Positions 1 to 6,155 of a stretch of DNA of 6,292 bases are shown in pieces. This stretch comes from Flavobacteriaceae bacterium (GTDB lineage: Bacteria > Bacteroidota > Bacteroidia > Flavobacteriales > Flavobacteriaceae), in assembly GCA_030613745.1 (NCBI GenBank), contig JAUWLK010000162.1, forward strand, positions 1 to 6,292, in the 5' to 3' direction. The position numbers and the translations under genes were made by a program. Under the pieces are notes generated by a model. The model made no database searches and was not told the DNA's origin. It saw only the letters and a program-made list of their open reading frames with translations. Positions within the stretch are counted from its first letter, which is position 1; each line of letters opens with the position of its first letter.

Positions 1-105
1 TTAATAATTTACAAATATAATCGGTAGCTTTTACACATGTTACTAATTTATAAAGTAGTTTTAAAAAGATCTATTATTTTTTAAAAACTTTAAAACTCCT
101 GTAAA
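1..105. other. Non-coding AT-rich spacer
   Basis: I see no gene, RNA or clear repeat here. The one thing of note is a second copy of the terminator arm at 93-100 (AAACTCCT), perfectly complementary to 127-134. This could form an alternative, longer-looped hairpin with the terminator region. The gene to the left of the window is not reached. Confidence 0.5.
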
Positions 106-134
106 CAAAAAAACTCCCTCAAATGAAGGAGTTT
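106..134 (-). terminator. Intrinsic terminator downstream of the OsmC-family gene
   Basis: Read on the minus strand, the arm at 134-128 (AAACTCC) pairs with the arm at 117-111 (GGAGTTT) for 7 bp. After a mismatch the stem can continue for 2-3 bp, leaving a small loop. Seven T residues (113-107) follow, partly inside the stem, as expected of a Rho-independent terminator. It lies about 20 bases after the stop at 155. The plus-strand reading has no U tract, so it works in one direction only. Confidence 0.85.
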
Positions 135-154
135 AAAATACTTAATCAAAATCA

Positions 155-532
155 CTATGCTTCAACAGCAACGTCCAAACTAGTAGTTACCGAAAGTGAA
201 GGAGGAGTCACAAAATGCTGTTTAACAGGACATTGATCAACAACCTTCTTAATTGCTTTATTGTACTTTGTTGGGAAAGTACTCGGTAAGTTTACTAAAA
301 TTTCCATTTCTTCAATCATATTTGTCATACGATTATATTTCATTTTTTGTGTAAGTGTTACATCTTCTAATGACATATTTCTTTGACTCATAAATGCTCT
401 TACATAAACGGCAGAACACATACCTGCAGTTGCCAGATATACCATGTAAGGAGAATCATCCATTGTGATTTCTTTACCGTTATATAAAGGAATAATTTTT
501 CCAGTTTCGTTAAATATAATATCTATATTCAT
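155..532 (-). CDS. OsmC-family protein (peroxiredoxin-like), short form
   Basis: A 125-residue protein of the OsmC/Ohr superfamily, whose members reduce organic hydroperoxides in the cytoplasm with a pair of conserved cysteines. Both are visible: Cys39 in an AGMCSA context at the start of the central helix, and Cys101 in QCPVKQH, the family's C-terminal CPV motif. The SPYMVYLATAGMC stretch (27-39) matches the family pattern SP..LLLAALGAC. It is slightly shorter than typical 135-145-residue members, mainly before the first cysteine. The ATG at 532 is preceded by an in-frame stop ten codons upstream with no better start between, so the short N-terminus is real. It has its own promoter (569-576) and terminator (106-134), so it is probably a single transcription unit. 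The substrate cannot be told from sequence; an OsmC-like protein without peroxidase activity is the alternative. Confidence 0.85.
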   Translation of the reverse strand: MNIDIIFNETGKIIPLYNGKEITMDDSPYMVYLATAGMCSAVYVRAFMSQRNMSLEDVTLTQKMKYNRMTNMIEEMEILVNLPSTFPTKYNKAIKKVVDQCPVKQHFVTPPSLSVTTSLDVAVEA

Positions 533-568
533 GATAGTTATAATTTTTTTAGTTTTAATTTATAAGTG

Positions 569-576
569 CAAAATTA
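569..576 (-). promoter_or_regulatory. Promoter -7 box for the OsmC-family gene
   Basis: The minus strand reads TAATTTTG, a full match to the Bacteroidota -7 consensus TAnnTTTG, 36 bases before the ATG. A -33 TTTG is not clear; TTAC at about 599-602 is the nearest candidate. A small inverted repeat, CTAC-N5-GTAG (580-592), lies in the spacer. Confidence 0.6.
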
Positions 577-613
577 TAACTACCGCGAGTAGGTATGTGT
601 AACCTGAATTACA

Positions 614-1249
614 TTAATTATTTATTTTTTTTGTATTCATTAAATCTGTTTTCGATTTATCAAGTTGAGGAAGTAATATATCTTGATAATCTAAAGTCCA
701 TCCAATGGTTTCAACAATATTTTGAATCACTAAAACAGCTTCTAAAGCTTCATTCTTTGCAGTATCCAATAATCCGCTTTCAGGTATTTTTGCCATAACA
801 TGTTTTTTTGCTTTGGCATTTAGTTCAGTTAAATCAACTGAATCAAATTTGTTAAAAAATCCTTCTTTTTTATCATAATATTTTAAATCCGTTTCTAAAC
901 TTAAAACCATTGGTTGTGGAAATTCTGTTAGTTTTATGACTTTTTTCTCATTAATTGCCTCCATATTAATTTTCGACAAATCAAATCCTACGTGTGCTTT
1001 CGCATTAATTAATATCACTGCCTTTTTTTTACTCGTAATCATACTTAAAAATCTTTCTTTGGTGTTTTCGTAATGATATATTTCAGCAAACTCTCCTTCA
1101 ACAGTAATCAATTTCCATACTTTTCTCATTTTTTCCATCAAAATAACTGATTGGGCATTGGTTTTTTCTTTATTATTTTGAATTTTTACATACTTTAAAA
1201 CCCAATAGGTGATTATTGCGCCAAGAAAAAGTCCTAATAGTGCTTCCAT
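614..1249 (-). CDS. DUF4230 domain protein, N-terminal membrane anchor
   Basis: A 211-residue protein that I recognise as the DUF4230 family, common in Bacteroidota and also found in Firmicutes; its function is unknown. Residues 2-20 form a single hydrophobic segment followed by Lys-rich sequence (VKIQNNKEK), predicting an inner-membrane anchor. The rest is a soluble domain (about 35-195) with family-like features: the ITVEGEFAEIYHYE segment (48-61), the alternating strand KKAVILINAKAHVGFDLSKI (75-94) and a late helix LDTAKNEALEAVLVIQNIVETIG (160-182). The tail is polar. The ATG at 1249 sits directly before the hydrophobic segment. The gene lies 84 bases downstream of hemW in the same direction with no convincing terminator between, so read-through from hemW is possible. 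No enzymatic motif is visible. Confidence 0.8.
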   Translation of the reverse strand: MEALLGLFLGAIITYWVLKYVKIQNNKEKTNAQSVILMEKMRKVWKLITVEGEFAEIYHYENTKERFLSMITSKKKAVILINAKAHVGFDLSKINMEAINEKKVIKLTEFPQPMVLSLETDLKYYDKKEGFFNKFDSVDLTELNAKAKKHVMAKIPESGLLDTAKNEALEAVLVIQNIVETIGWTLDYQDILLPQLDKSKTDLMNTKKINN

Positions 1250-1333
1250 TATAAAATATTATGAGATTGATTATTTAAAAGTAATAAAAATAAGTTTAAG
1301 TATTTGTTAAGTTTCTCTAAACTATACAGGAAA

Positions 1334-2455
1334 CTAAACTTGGAATAAATCTGCAGCAATTCCATCAGCTAAAAATTTACCTTTATCAGTTATTAAAAGT
1401 ATATCATTTTTAATTTTTAAAGTATTATTTTGTAAATGTTTTTGAGCATTTTTTATAAGTTTATTTTTAATCTCTACTCCGTACTTTTTTTCAATATTTA
1501 CCAAAGAGATCCCCCAAATAGTTCTTAAACCAGTCATAATAGTTTCGTTAAACTTATCATTAATCGTCAATTTTTCAATCTCTTGAGGGAGCATTTTTTG
1601 TTGTATTGATTTTATATATTTAATATTATTTGAAATATTCCAACTCCTGGTTTTTCCATTGTAAGAATGTGCTGAAGGCCCTATTCCCAAATAATATTTG
1701 CCTTGCCAATAGGATATATTATGTTTTGAAAAATAACCTTCTTTTCCAAAATTTGAAATTTCATACTGAATAAATTTTTGCTTTGCTGTTTCATCTACTA
1801 ATATTTGAAAATGCTTATGTGCTACATTTTCATCCAAAGGAGGATATATTCCCTTCTTAATAAAATTTGAAAGTACTGTCTTATCTTCTACGGTTAAAGC
1901 ATAACTGGATATATGAGGAACATTCAAATCAAAGGCTATTTGTAAATTTTTAAGCCATTTTTCATTGCTCATATTAGGAATACCGTAAATCAAATCAATC
2001 GTAATATTATCAAAGTGGCGAGTCGCCACTGACAAAGAGTTAATTGCTTCTTTTGCATTATGAGCTCGATTCATAAATTGTAAATCATCATCAAAAAAAG
2101 ATTGAATACCAATACTTAAACGGTTTATTGGTGATTTAGCTAGTTGTTCAATTTTTAAATCATCCAGATCATCAGGATTGGCTTCCAATGTAATTTCAGG
2201 ATTCTCTATTACTTTATAATTCTGATAAATTGTATCTATCAATAGTTGTAATTCTTCAATTGTCAACAAAGATGGTGTTCCACCACCAAAATAAATAGTT
2301 TCGATTGGTTGTATTAATTCATTTTTTCGCAATACTAATTCATCAACAATTGCGTGAATCATTTCACTTTTCCTTTTAAGCGAAGTAGAAAAATGAAAAT
2401 CACAATAATAACATGCTTGTTTACAAAACGGTATGTGAATATAAATTCCTGACAA
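1334..2455 (-). CDS. hemW: HemW, radical SAM haem chaperone (formerly called HemN-like coproporphyrinogen III oxidase)
   Basis: A 373-residue cytoplasmic radical SAM protein. HemW binds haem and a 4Fe-4S cluster and delivers haem to target proteins such as respiratory enzymes; many databases mislabel it as coproporphyrinogen III oxidase. Visible motifs are YIHIPFCKQACYYCDF at 5-20 with the CX3CX2C cluster cysteines (Cys11, Cys15, Cys18), the SAM-binding GGGTPS (57-62), EANPDD (91-96), RLSIGIQSF (112-120), the HNISYW motif (245-250) and GIGPSAHSY (257-265). The C-terminal HemW domain follows, ending DKGKFLADGIAADLF. Length is normal for the family. The start is a TTG at 2455: there is no in-frame ATG between it and the upstream in-frame stop, and the resulting MSGIYIHIPFC is the usual HemW N-terminus. 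The first internal Met would remove the cluster. A promoter lies just upstream (2475-2505). Confidence 0.95.
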   Translation of the reverse strand: MSGIYIHIPFCKQACYYCDFHFSTSLKRKSEMIHAIVDELVLRKNELIQPIETIYFGGGTPSLLTIEELQLLIDTIYQNYKVIENPEITLEANPDDLDDLKIEQLAKSPINRLSIGIQSFFDDDLQFMNRAHNAKEAINSLSVATRHFDNITIDLIYGIPNMSNEKWLKNLQIAFDLNVPHISSYALTVEDKTVLSNFIKKGIYPPLDENVAHKHFQILVDETAKQKFIQYEISNFGKEGYFSKHNISYWQGKYYLGIGPSAHSYNGKTRSWNISNNIKYIKSIQQKMLPQEIEKLTINDKFNETIMTGLRTIWGISLVNIEKKYGVEIKNKLIKNAQKHLQNNTLKIKNDILLITDKGKFLADGIAADLFQV

Positions 2456-2474
2456 ATCAAAAAATAAGATTTTA

Positions 2475-2505
2475 TAAATGTACTCTTTTAAAAAAAACTT
2501 TCAAA
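2475..2505 (-). promoter_or_regulatory. Promoter of hemW
   Basis: On the minus strand a -33 element TTTG (2505-2502) is followed after 19 bases by TACATTTA (2482-2475), which matches TAnnTTTG in all but the last base. The spacing fits the 19-25 bases usual in Bacteroidota. The box ends 19 bases before the TTG start codon, giving a short leader and supporting that start. Confidence 0.6.
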
Positions 2506-2542
2506 AGTGATTTTTGTTACCTTATTTTTAATAGTTGTATCG

Positions 2543-2550
2543 TAACTTTG
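2543..2550 (+). promoter_or_regulatory. Promoter -7 box for the small alpha/beta-barrel gene
   Basis: TAACTTTG is a full match to the Bacteroidota -7 consensus TAnnTTTG. A TTTG at 2513-2516 lies 26 bases upstream, one base beyond the usual -33 spacing. The ATG follows 16 bases after the box, implying a leader of about 10 bases. Confidence 0.6.
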
Positions 2551-2566
2551 AGAAAAGTATAAAATT

Positions 2567-2854
2567 ATGTACGTACATATAGTTTCATTTAAGATAAAAG
2601 AAGGAGAAGAAATAACTTTTGTTGAATTACAAAAATTTGAAGAAAACATGGAAGCTAAACCTGCTGGTTTAGATCACTTTCACATTTTTAAAGACAGAAA
2701 TGATGAAAGCAGATATCATTTGATTGAATATTGGGAATCAAAAGAAGATAAAGACAAATTAGAAGAATCTCCTGAGCATAAACATTTTCATGAGCTTCGA
2801 AAATTAGCAATAGAAAAGAAATTTGAAACTCATGAATGTGATTTGATAGTATAA
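2567..2854 (+). CDS. Small dimeric alpha/beta-barrel protein (antibiotic biosynthesis monooxygenase-like)
   Basis: A 95-residue cytoplasmic protein with the beta-alpha-beta-beta pattern of the dimeric alpha/beta-barrel (ferredoxin-like) superfamily: strand VHIVSFKI (3-10), helix around TFVELQKFEENMEA (17-30), strand GLDHFHIFKD (34-43), strand RYHLIEYWES (49-58), then the helix KEDKDKLEESPEHKHFHELRKL. The EYWESKEDKDKLEESPEHKHF stretch resembles the ABM signature of a WES..A...H..S.H..F type, so a cofactor-free quinol or flavin-type monooxygenase is plausible; the related Dabb stress-responsive family is the alternative. Histidines are plentiful (37, 39, 51, 71, 73, 75). It is a lone plus-strand gene between minus-strand hemW and ruvC, with its own promoter. 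Its stop (2852-2854) directly abuts the ruvC stop. No specific substrate can be assigned. Confidence 0.75.
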   Translation: MYVHIVSFKIKEGEEITFVELQKFEENMEAKPAGLDHFHIFKDRNDESRYHLIEYWESKEDKDKLEESPEHKHFHELRKLAIEKKFETHECDLIV

Positions 2855-3406
2855 TTACACTATTCTCTTTTCATTCTGTTTTACAAAAGCTCCCCAACCT
2901 GTATAACTTTTTCCGGTTGTAATTTTTCCTGCGTTATAAAAATGACAAACTGCTGCTGCCAAGCCATCTGTTGCATCCAGATTTTTAGGAATCTCTTTTA
3001 AATTCAAAATATTTTGTAACATTTTAGCAACTTGCTCCTTTGAAGCATTTCCATTACCTGTTACAGCCATTTTTATTTTTTTTGGAGAGTATTCAGTAAT
3101 TGGTATTTCTCTTGATAACGCTGCGGCCATAGCAACTCCTTGTGCCCGACCTAATTTAAGCATTGATTGCACATTTTTACCAAAAAAAGGAGCTTCAATT
3201 GCAATTTCATCAGGATGATAAGTATCAACAATTTGAAGCGTTCTTTCAAAAATTAATTTCAATTTTGTATAATGATCATTATATTTTTTCAAGATTAATT
3301 CATCAAGTTGCATCAACTCCATATTATTGTTTACAATCTTAATTAATCCGAAACCCATAATTGTTGTTCCGGGGTCAATTCCTAGTATAATTTTTTCGGT
3401 TTGCAA
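2855..3406 (-). CDS. ruvC: RuvC, Holliday junction resolvase
   Basis: A 183-residue RNase H-fold endonuclease that cuts Holliday junctions as a dimer with RuvAB during recombinational repair. All four metal-binding acids are visible: Asp11 in ILGIDPGTT, Glu71 in IAIEAPFF, and Asp144 and Asp147 in LDATDGLA, matching E. coli Asp7, Glu66, Asp138 and Asp141. The FFGKN motif (74-78, aromatic junction-contacting residue) and the basic VTGNGNASKEQV segment (115-126) are intact. Length is normal. The start is TTG at 3406: an in-frame TAA lies five codons upstream, no ATG or GTG lies between, and the first internal Met (residue 17) falls after catalytic Asp11. ruvA and ruvB are not in the window, as is common in Bacteroidota. 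It is divergent from the flippase-like gene across 60 bases. Confidence 0.96.
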   Translation of the reverse strand: MQTEKIILGIDPGTTIMGFGLIKIVNNNMELMQLDELILKKYNDHYTKLKLIFERTLQIVDTYHPDEIAIEAPFFGKNVQSMLKLGRAQGVAMAAALSREIPITEYSPKKIKMAVTGNGNASKEQVAKMLQNILNLKEIPKNLDATDGLAAAVCHFYNAGKITTGKSYTGWGAFVKQNEKRIV

Positions 3407-3466
3407 TTTTATATTTTTTTAATCCACAAATGGTATGGCAAAATAATATTTTGTTTCTTTGCGTAA

Positions 3467-4441
3467 ATGTACAATATCTTGCATAAATATAAATCTACAT
3501 TTTTTTTTATAGTAAAACTCTTCATTATTGGTGGTGCATATTATTTTATTTCTTATAAAATTTCAAGCAATAAGGTATTAAACAGTTCTGAATTTCTATT
3601 ATCTGTTAAAGCGAATATCTTAAATAATAATTTTGTTTTATTAACTATAATTTTATTTACAATATCCAATTGGTTATTAGAAATAATTAAATGGAAAACA
3701 CTTGTTTCATCAATCAAAATCATTTCTTTTACTGAAGCTGCAATACAAAGTTTATCATCTTTAACAGCCTCATTATTAACACCTAATAGAATTGGAGAAT
3801 ATGGTGCAAAAGCAATATATCACACTAAACATGAAAGAAGTAAAATTTTGTTATTAAATTTTTTAGGTAATTTTAGCCAAATGTCTATCACTGTGATTTT
3901 TGGGTTATTTGGACTAACTTTTCTTATGAAAGAATTGTCTTTTAATATAAATTTTTCTGTTTTTCAATTATCTATTATTATATTATTTTTTGGATTACTT
4001 TTTTTAGTTATCCCAAAGAAAATATGGAATAAATATTTAATGAGATTTATAAGTCAGGTAAACACAATTAGCAATAAAATTCATTTTAAAAACTTTCAAC
4101 TTTCTCTTTTAAGATATCTTGTTTTCTCTCACCAATTCTATTTTTTACTGGTTATATTAGGAGGTGATATAAACTATTTAACTGCTATGCCCCTAATTTT
4201 TTCAATGTATTTCATTGCCTCCATAATTCCGGGATTTGTGATTTTTGATTGGTTGATTAAAGGTTCGGTTGCAGTATCACTTTTTAGTGTTTTTGGAGTA
4301 AATGAAATAGTAATTTTAAGTATAACAAGTATTATGTGGCTACTAAATTTTGCTGTACCCTCAATAATTGGAAGTTACTATGTTTTAATTTTCAATAAGC
4401 CTTCTATTGGTCTTGTTAAAGAAAACAGAATTCGTACATGA
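3467..4441 (+). CDS. Flippase-like multi-pass membrane protein (LPG synthase TM / UPF0104 superfamily)
   Basis: A 324-residue integral membrane protein with about 7-8 hydrophobic segments (roughly 12-31, 57-75, 126-155, 165-183, 215-232, 238-260, 266-280, 282-308). The TPNRIGEYGAKA motif (105-116) and the WLIKGSVAVSLFSVFGV segment (262-278) fit the lysylphosphatidylglycerol-synthase transmembrane family, whose members include flippase-type domains that move or modify lipids. The cytoplasmic aminoacyl-transferase domain of MprF is absent, so this is a stand-alone membrane domain and not an LPG synthase. The gene overlaps the glycosyltransferase by 4 bases (ATGA at 4438-4441), which implies translational coupling and a shared substrate, perhaps a lipid-linked sugar. 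A run of nine T (3500-3508) encodes Phe12-Phe14. The substrate is inference only. Confidence 0.8.
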   Translation: MYNILHKYKSTFFFIVKLFIIGGAYYFISYKISSNKVLNSSEFLLSVKANILNNNFVLLTIILFTISNWLLEIIKWKTLVSSIKIISFTEAAIQSLSSLTASLLTPNRIGEYGAKAIYHTKHERSKILLLNFLGNFSQMSITVIFGLFGLTFLMKELSFNINFSVFQLSIIILFFGLLFLVIPKKIWNKYLMRFISQVNTISNKIHFKNFQLSLLRYLVFSHQFYFLLVILGGDINYLTAMPLIFSMYFIASIIPGFVIFDWLIKGSVAVSLFSVFGVNEIVILSITSIMWLLNFAVPSIIGSYYVLIFNKPSIGLVKENRIRT

Positions 4442-5565
4442 TAGCCATTTCTATACTCATATCATTAATATACAGTATATTAATTTTGTCATTTGTAAAA
4501 GGCTTTCACAATATTAAATTGTTTGATTCAGATAATTTATCTACAAAATCAAATTTTTCTATTGTAATTCCATTTAGAAATGAAGCTTTAAACTTGCCAA
4601 AATTATTACAAAGTATATCTAAAATTCAATATCCTAAAAATAATTTTGAAGTTTTACTTGTAAATGATGATTCAAATGATAGTTTTCAAAATATAATTGA
4701 AGATTTTAAATCAAAAAATAAAGATATTATTATACATCTTATCAATAATAAAAGGAAGAGTAATTCTCCTAAAAAGGATGCCATTGAACTTGCCATACAA
4801 AAATCACAATATGAATGGATTATCACAACAGATGCCGATTGTATTTTACCTGAAAATTGGCTAAATACTTTTGATAATTTCATCCAAAAAGAATCACCAA
4901 AAATGATAGTTGCACCTGTTTCTTATAAAACTAATAGTACTTTTTTAGAAGATTTTCAAAATCTTGATTTTTTAAGTTTACAAGGTAGTACTATAGGAGC
5001 TTTTGGCATCAATAAACCCTTCTTATGTAATGGTGCTAATTTATGCTATAACAAAAGTGCTTTTATAGCAGTAAATGGTTTTGCAGGTAATGAAAATATA
5101 GCAAGTGGGGATGATATTTTTCTATTAGAAAAAATGGTAAACAATTATCCTGATCAAGTTAAATATTTAAAATCTATAGATACTGTTGTAACAACCATGC
5201 CAGAAAAAAATATATCCGATCTAATCAATCAACGTTTACGGTGGGCAGCAAAAACGACATCTTACAACAACTCTTTTGGAAAATTAGTTGGGTTTTTAGT
5301 TTTTTTAATGAATATATGGCTGTTAATACTTTTATTTTTGGCAACATTCAAAATTATTTCATGGCAACATTTTGGCTTTATCTATTTAATAAAATTTAAT
5401 GTTGATTTCATATTAATTTACATTACCGCAACTTTTTACCAACAAGAAAAATCATTAAAAAAGTACTTAATAAGTAGCATTCTACATCCATTTTTTGTTG
5501 TATTTGTTGCTCTTTTTTCCCTTAAAAAAGCTTATAGCTGGAAAGGAAGGATCTTTTCAAAATAA
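4438..5565 (+). CDS. Membrane-anchored family 2 glycosyltransferase
   Basis: A 375-residue GT-A-fold inverting glycosyltransferase. An N-terminal membrane segment (2-20) precedes the catalytic domain: SIVIPFRNEALNL (41-53, nucleotide-sugar binding), VNDDSND (75-81, Asp77/Asp78), TTDADC (130-135, the DxD metal site Asp132/Asp134), NGANLCYNKSAF (198-209), SGDDIFLLEKM (223-233, acceptor-side acids Asp225/Asp226) and QRLRW (265-269), the QxxRW motif of processive and related GT2 enzymes. Three C-terminal membrane segments follow (about 284-305, 313-333, 344-364). This layout places the active site on the cytoplasmic face, acting on a membrane-bound acceptor. It is translationally coupled to the preceding flippase-like gene. 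The QxxRW motif does not prove polymer synthesis: no PilZ domain or partner subunit is present, and a single-sugar transfer to a lipid is equally likely. Donor and acceptor are unknown. Confidence 0.9.
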   Translation: MIAISILISLIYSILILSFVKGFHNIKLFDSDNLSTKSNFSIVIPFRNEALNLPKLLQSISKIQYPKNNFEVLLVNDDSNDSFQNIIEDFKSKNKDIIIHLINNKRKSNSPKKDAIELAIQKSQYEWIITTDADCILPENWLNTFDNFIQKESPKMIVAPVSYKTNSTFLEDFQNLDFLSLQGSTIGAFGINKPFLCNGANLCYNKSAFIAVNGFAGNENIASGDDIFLLEKMVNNYPDQVKYLKSIDTVVTTMPEKNISDLINQRLRWAAKTTSYNNSFGKLVGFLVFLMNIWLLILLFLATFKIISWQHFGFIYLIKFNVDFILIYITATFYQQEKSLKKYLISSILHPFFVVFVALFSLKKAYSWKGRIFSK

Positions 5566-5566
5566 A

Positions 5567-6052
5567 TCAATATGCTACATTAACCAAAATTGGTAGTTTG
5601 AATTGAGACCTTACAGGTATACCTCTTTTAATTGAAGGCTGAATCAGATTAGGTAATTGTTGAATACTTTGTTCAATTATACTATCAAATGTTTGAATTT
5701 CTTTACTAATCTTATCTGTAGACTGAAATCCAACAATAGTAACTTTTCCTTTATTATCTACCAGTAAATCCACGTAAACCGTATCTTTAAGTGAATTAGC
5801 AGCTTTAAAGTTACTTTTATTAAAAATCTTTTCTAATTTTTTAATCAACTCATTTTCAAAACATAAATTTTGTTTTTTATTAGTATCACAATTATTACAT
5901 TCTCTTAATAAAGGGTAAACATCAACAGTAGAATAATCAACTATAGTATCTAACACAGCTAGGGTTTGAAGTGAAGATTTTTTAGGCGATATAAAATCAC
6001 AAGAAGAAAAAAGTAAGACAAAAAATATTGCGAATAACAGCCTTAGATACAT
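5567..6052 (-). CDS. Lipoprotein with degenerate TonB C-terminal-like domain
   Basis: A 161-residue predicted lipoprotein. Residues 1-17 form a type II signal peptide (basic MYLRLL, hydrophobic core, FSS before Cys18). After a linker comes a pattern known from Bacteroidota TonB-C-like proteins: VYPLLREC...NLCFENELIKKLEKIF (45-77), recalling PxFPGCE...KCF...I...F with Cys52 and Cys64 as the paired cysteines and an extra Cys55. Next is a VYVDLLVDNKGKVTIVGF strand pair (92-109) and a terminal RGIPVRSQFKLPILV (143-157), the R/GxPVxxxFxLPI ending of the family. True TonB has an inner-membrane helix and a Pro-rich spacer; both are missing, so it is unlikely to energise outer-membrane receptors in the usual way. 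It is convergent with the glycosyltransferase across 1 base and probably separately transcribed. Function unknown. Confidence 0.7.
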   Translation of the reverse strand: MYLRLLFAIFFVLLFSSCDFISPKKSSLQTLAVLDTIVDYSTVDVYPLLRECNNCDTNKKQNLCFENELIKKLEKIFNKSNFKAANSLKDTVYVDLLVDNKGKVTIVGFQSTDKISKEIQTFDSIIEQSIQQLPNLIQPSIKRGIPVRSQFKLPILVNVAY

Positions 6053-6155
6053 TGTATTTGTTTGACAATGTGAAAGTACAAATAAATTTGAATTAGTTAC
6101 TTGTTTGTATAAAACTATAGATAAAATGTTAATATTTCATCAAATAAATTAATAA
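6053..6155. other. Spacer upstream of the lipoprotein gene
   Basis: 103 non-coding bases between two minus-strand genes. The minus strand carries TTTATTTG, seven of eight bases of the TAnnTTTG box, ending about 26 bases before the lipoprotein ATG; it may be the lipoprotein promoter. I see no convincing terminator hairpin for the upstream partial gene. Confidence 0.35.

Noticed and set aside
580..592. CTAC-N5-GTAG inverted repeat as an operator or as terminator of the DUF4230 gene
   Set aside because: Four base pairs is within chance; the following TTATAATTTT is better explained as the OsmC-family promoter box.
595..798. 67-codon open frame on the plus strand
   Set aside because: It lies antisense to the 3' end of the DUF4230 gene, its protein shows no family features, and the minus-strand gene has clear domain structure.
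1310..1323. Hairpin AGTTT-N4-AAACT just downstream of hemW as a terminator
   Set aside because: The stem is only 5 AT-rich base pairs and no T tract follows on the minus strand.
1334..2455. Calling the radical SAM protein coproporphyrinogen III dehydrogenase (HemN)
   Set aside because: The length, the short N-terminus before CX3CX2C and the HNISYW motif fit HemW, the haem chaperone, and not the longer true HemN.
2846..2863. Hairpin ATAGT...ACTAT over the converging stop codons as a bidirectional terminator
   Set aside because: Five AT-rich pairs with an 8-base loop and no proper U tract on either strand; too weak to call.
3467..4441. Calling the membrane protein a lysylphosphatidylglycerol synthase (MprF)
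   Set aside because: The C-terminal aminoacyl-transferase domain of MprF is absent; only the membrane-domain superfamily is supported.
4686..4883. 65-codon open frame on the minus strand
   Set aside because: It lies inside the catalytic domain of the glycosyltransferase, opposite its DxD region; its low-complexity protein is a by-product of the overlapping frame.
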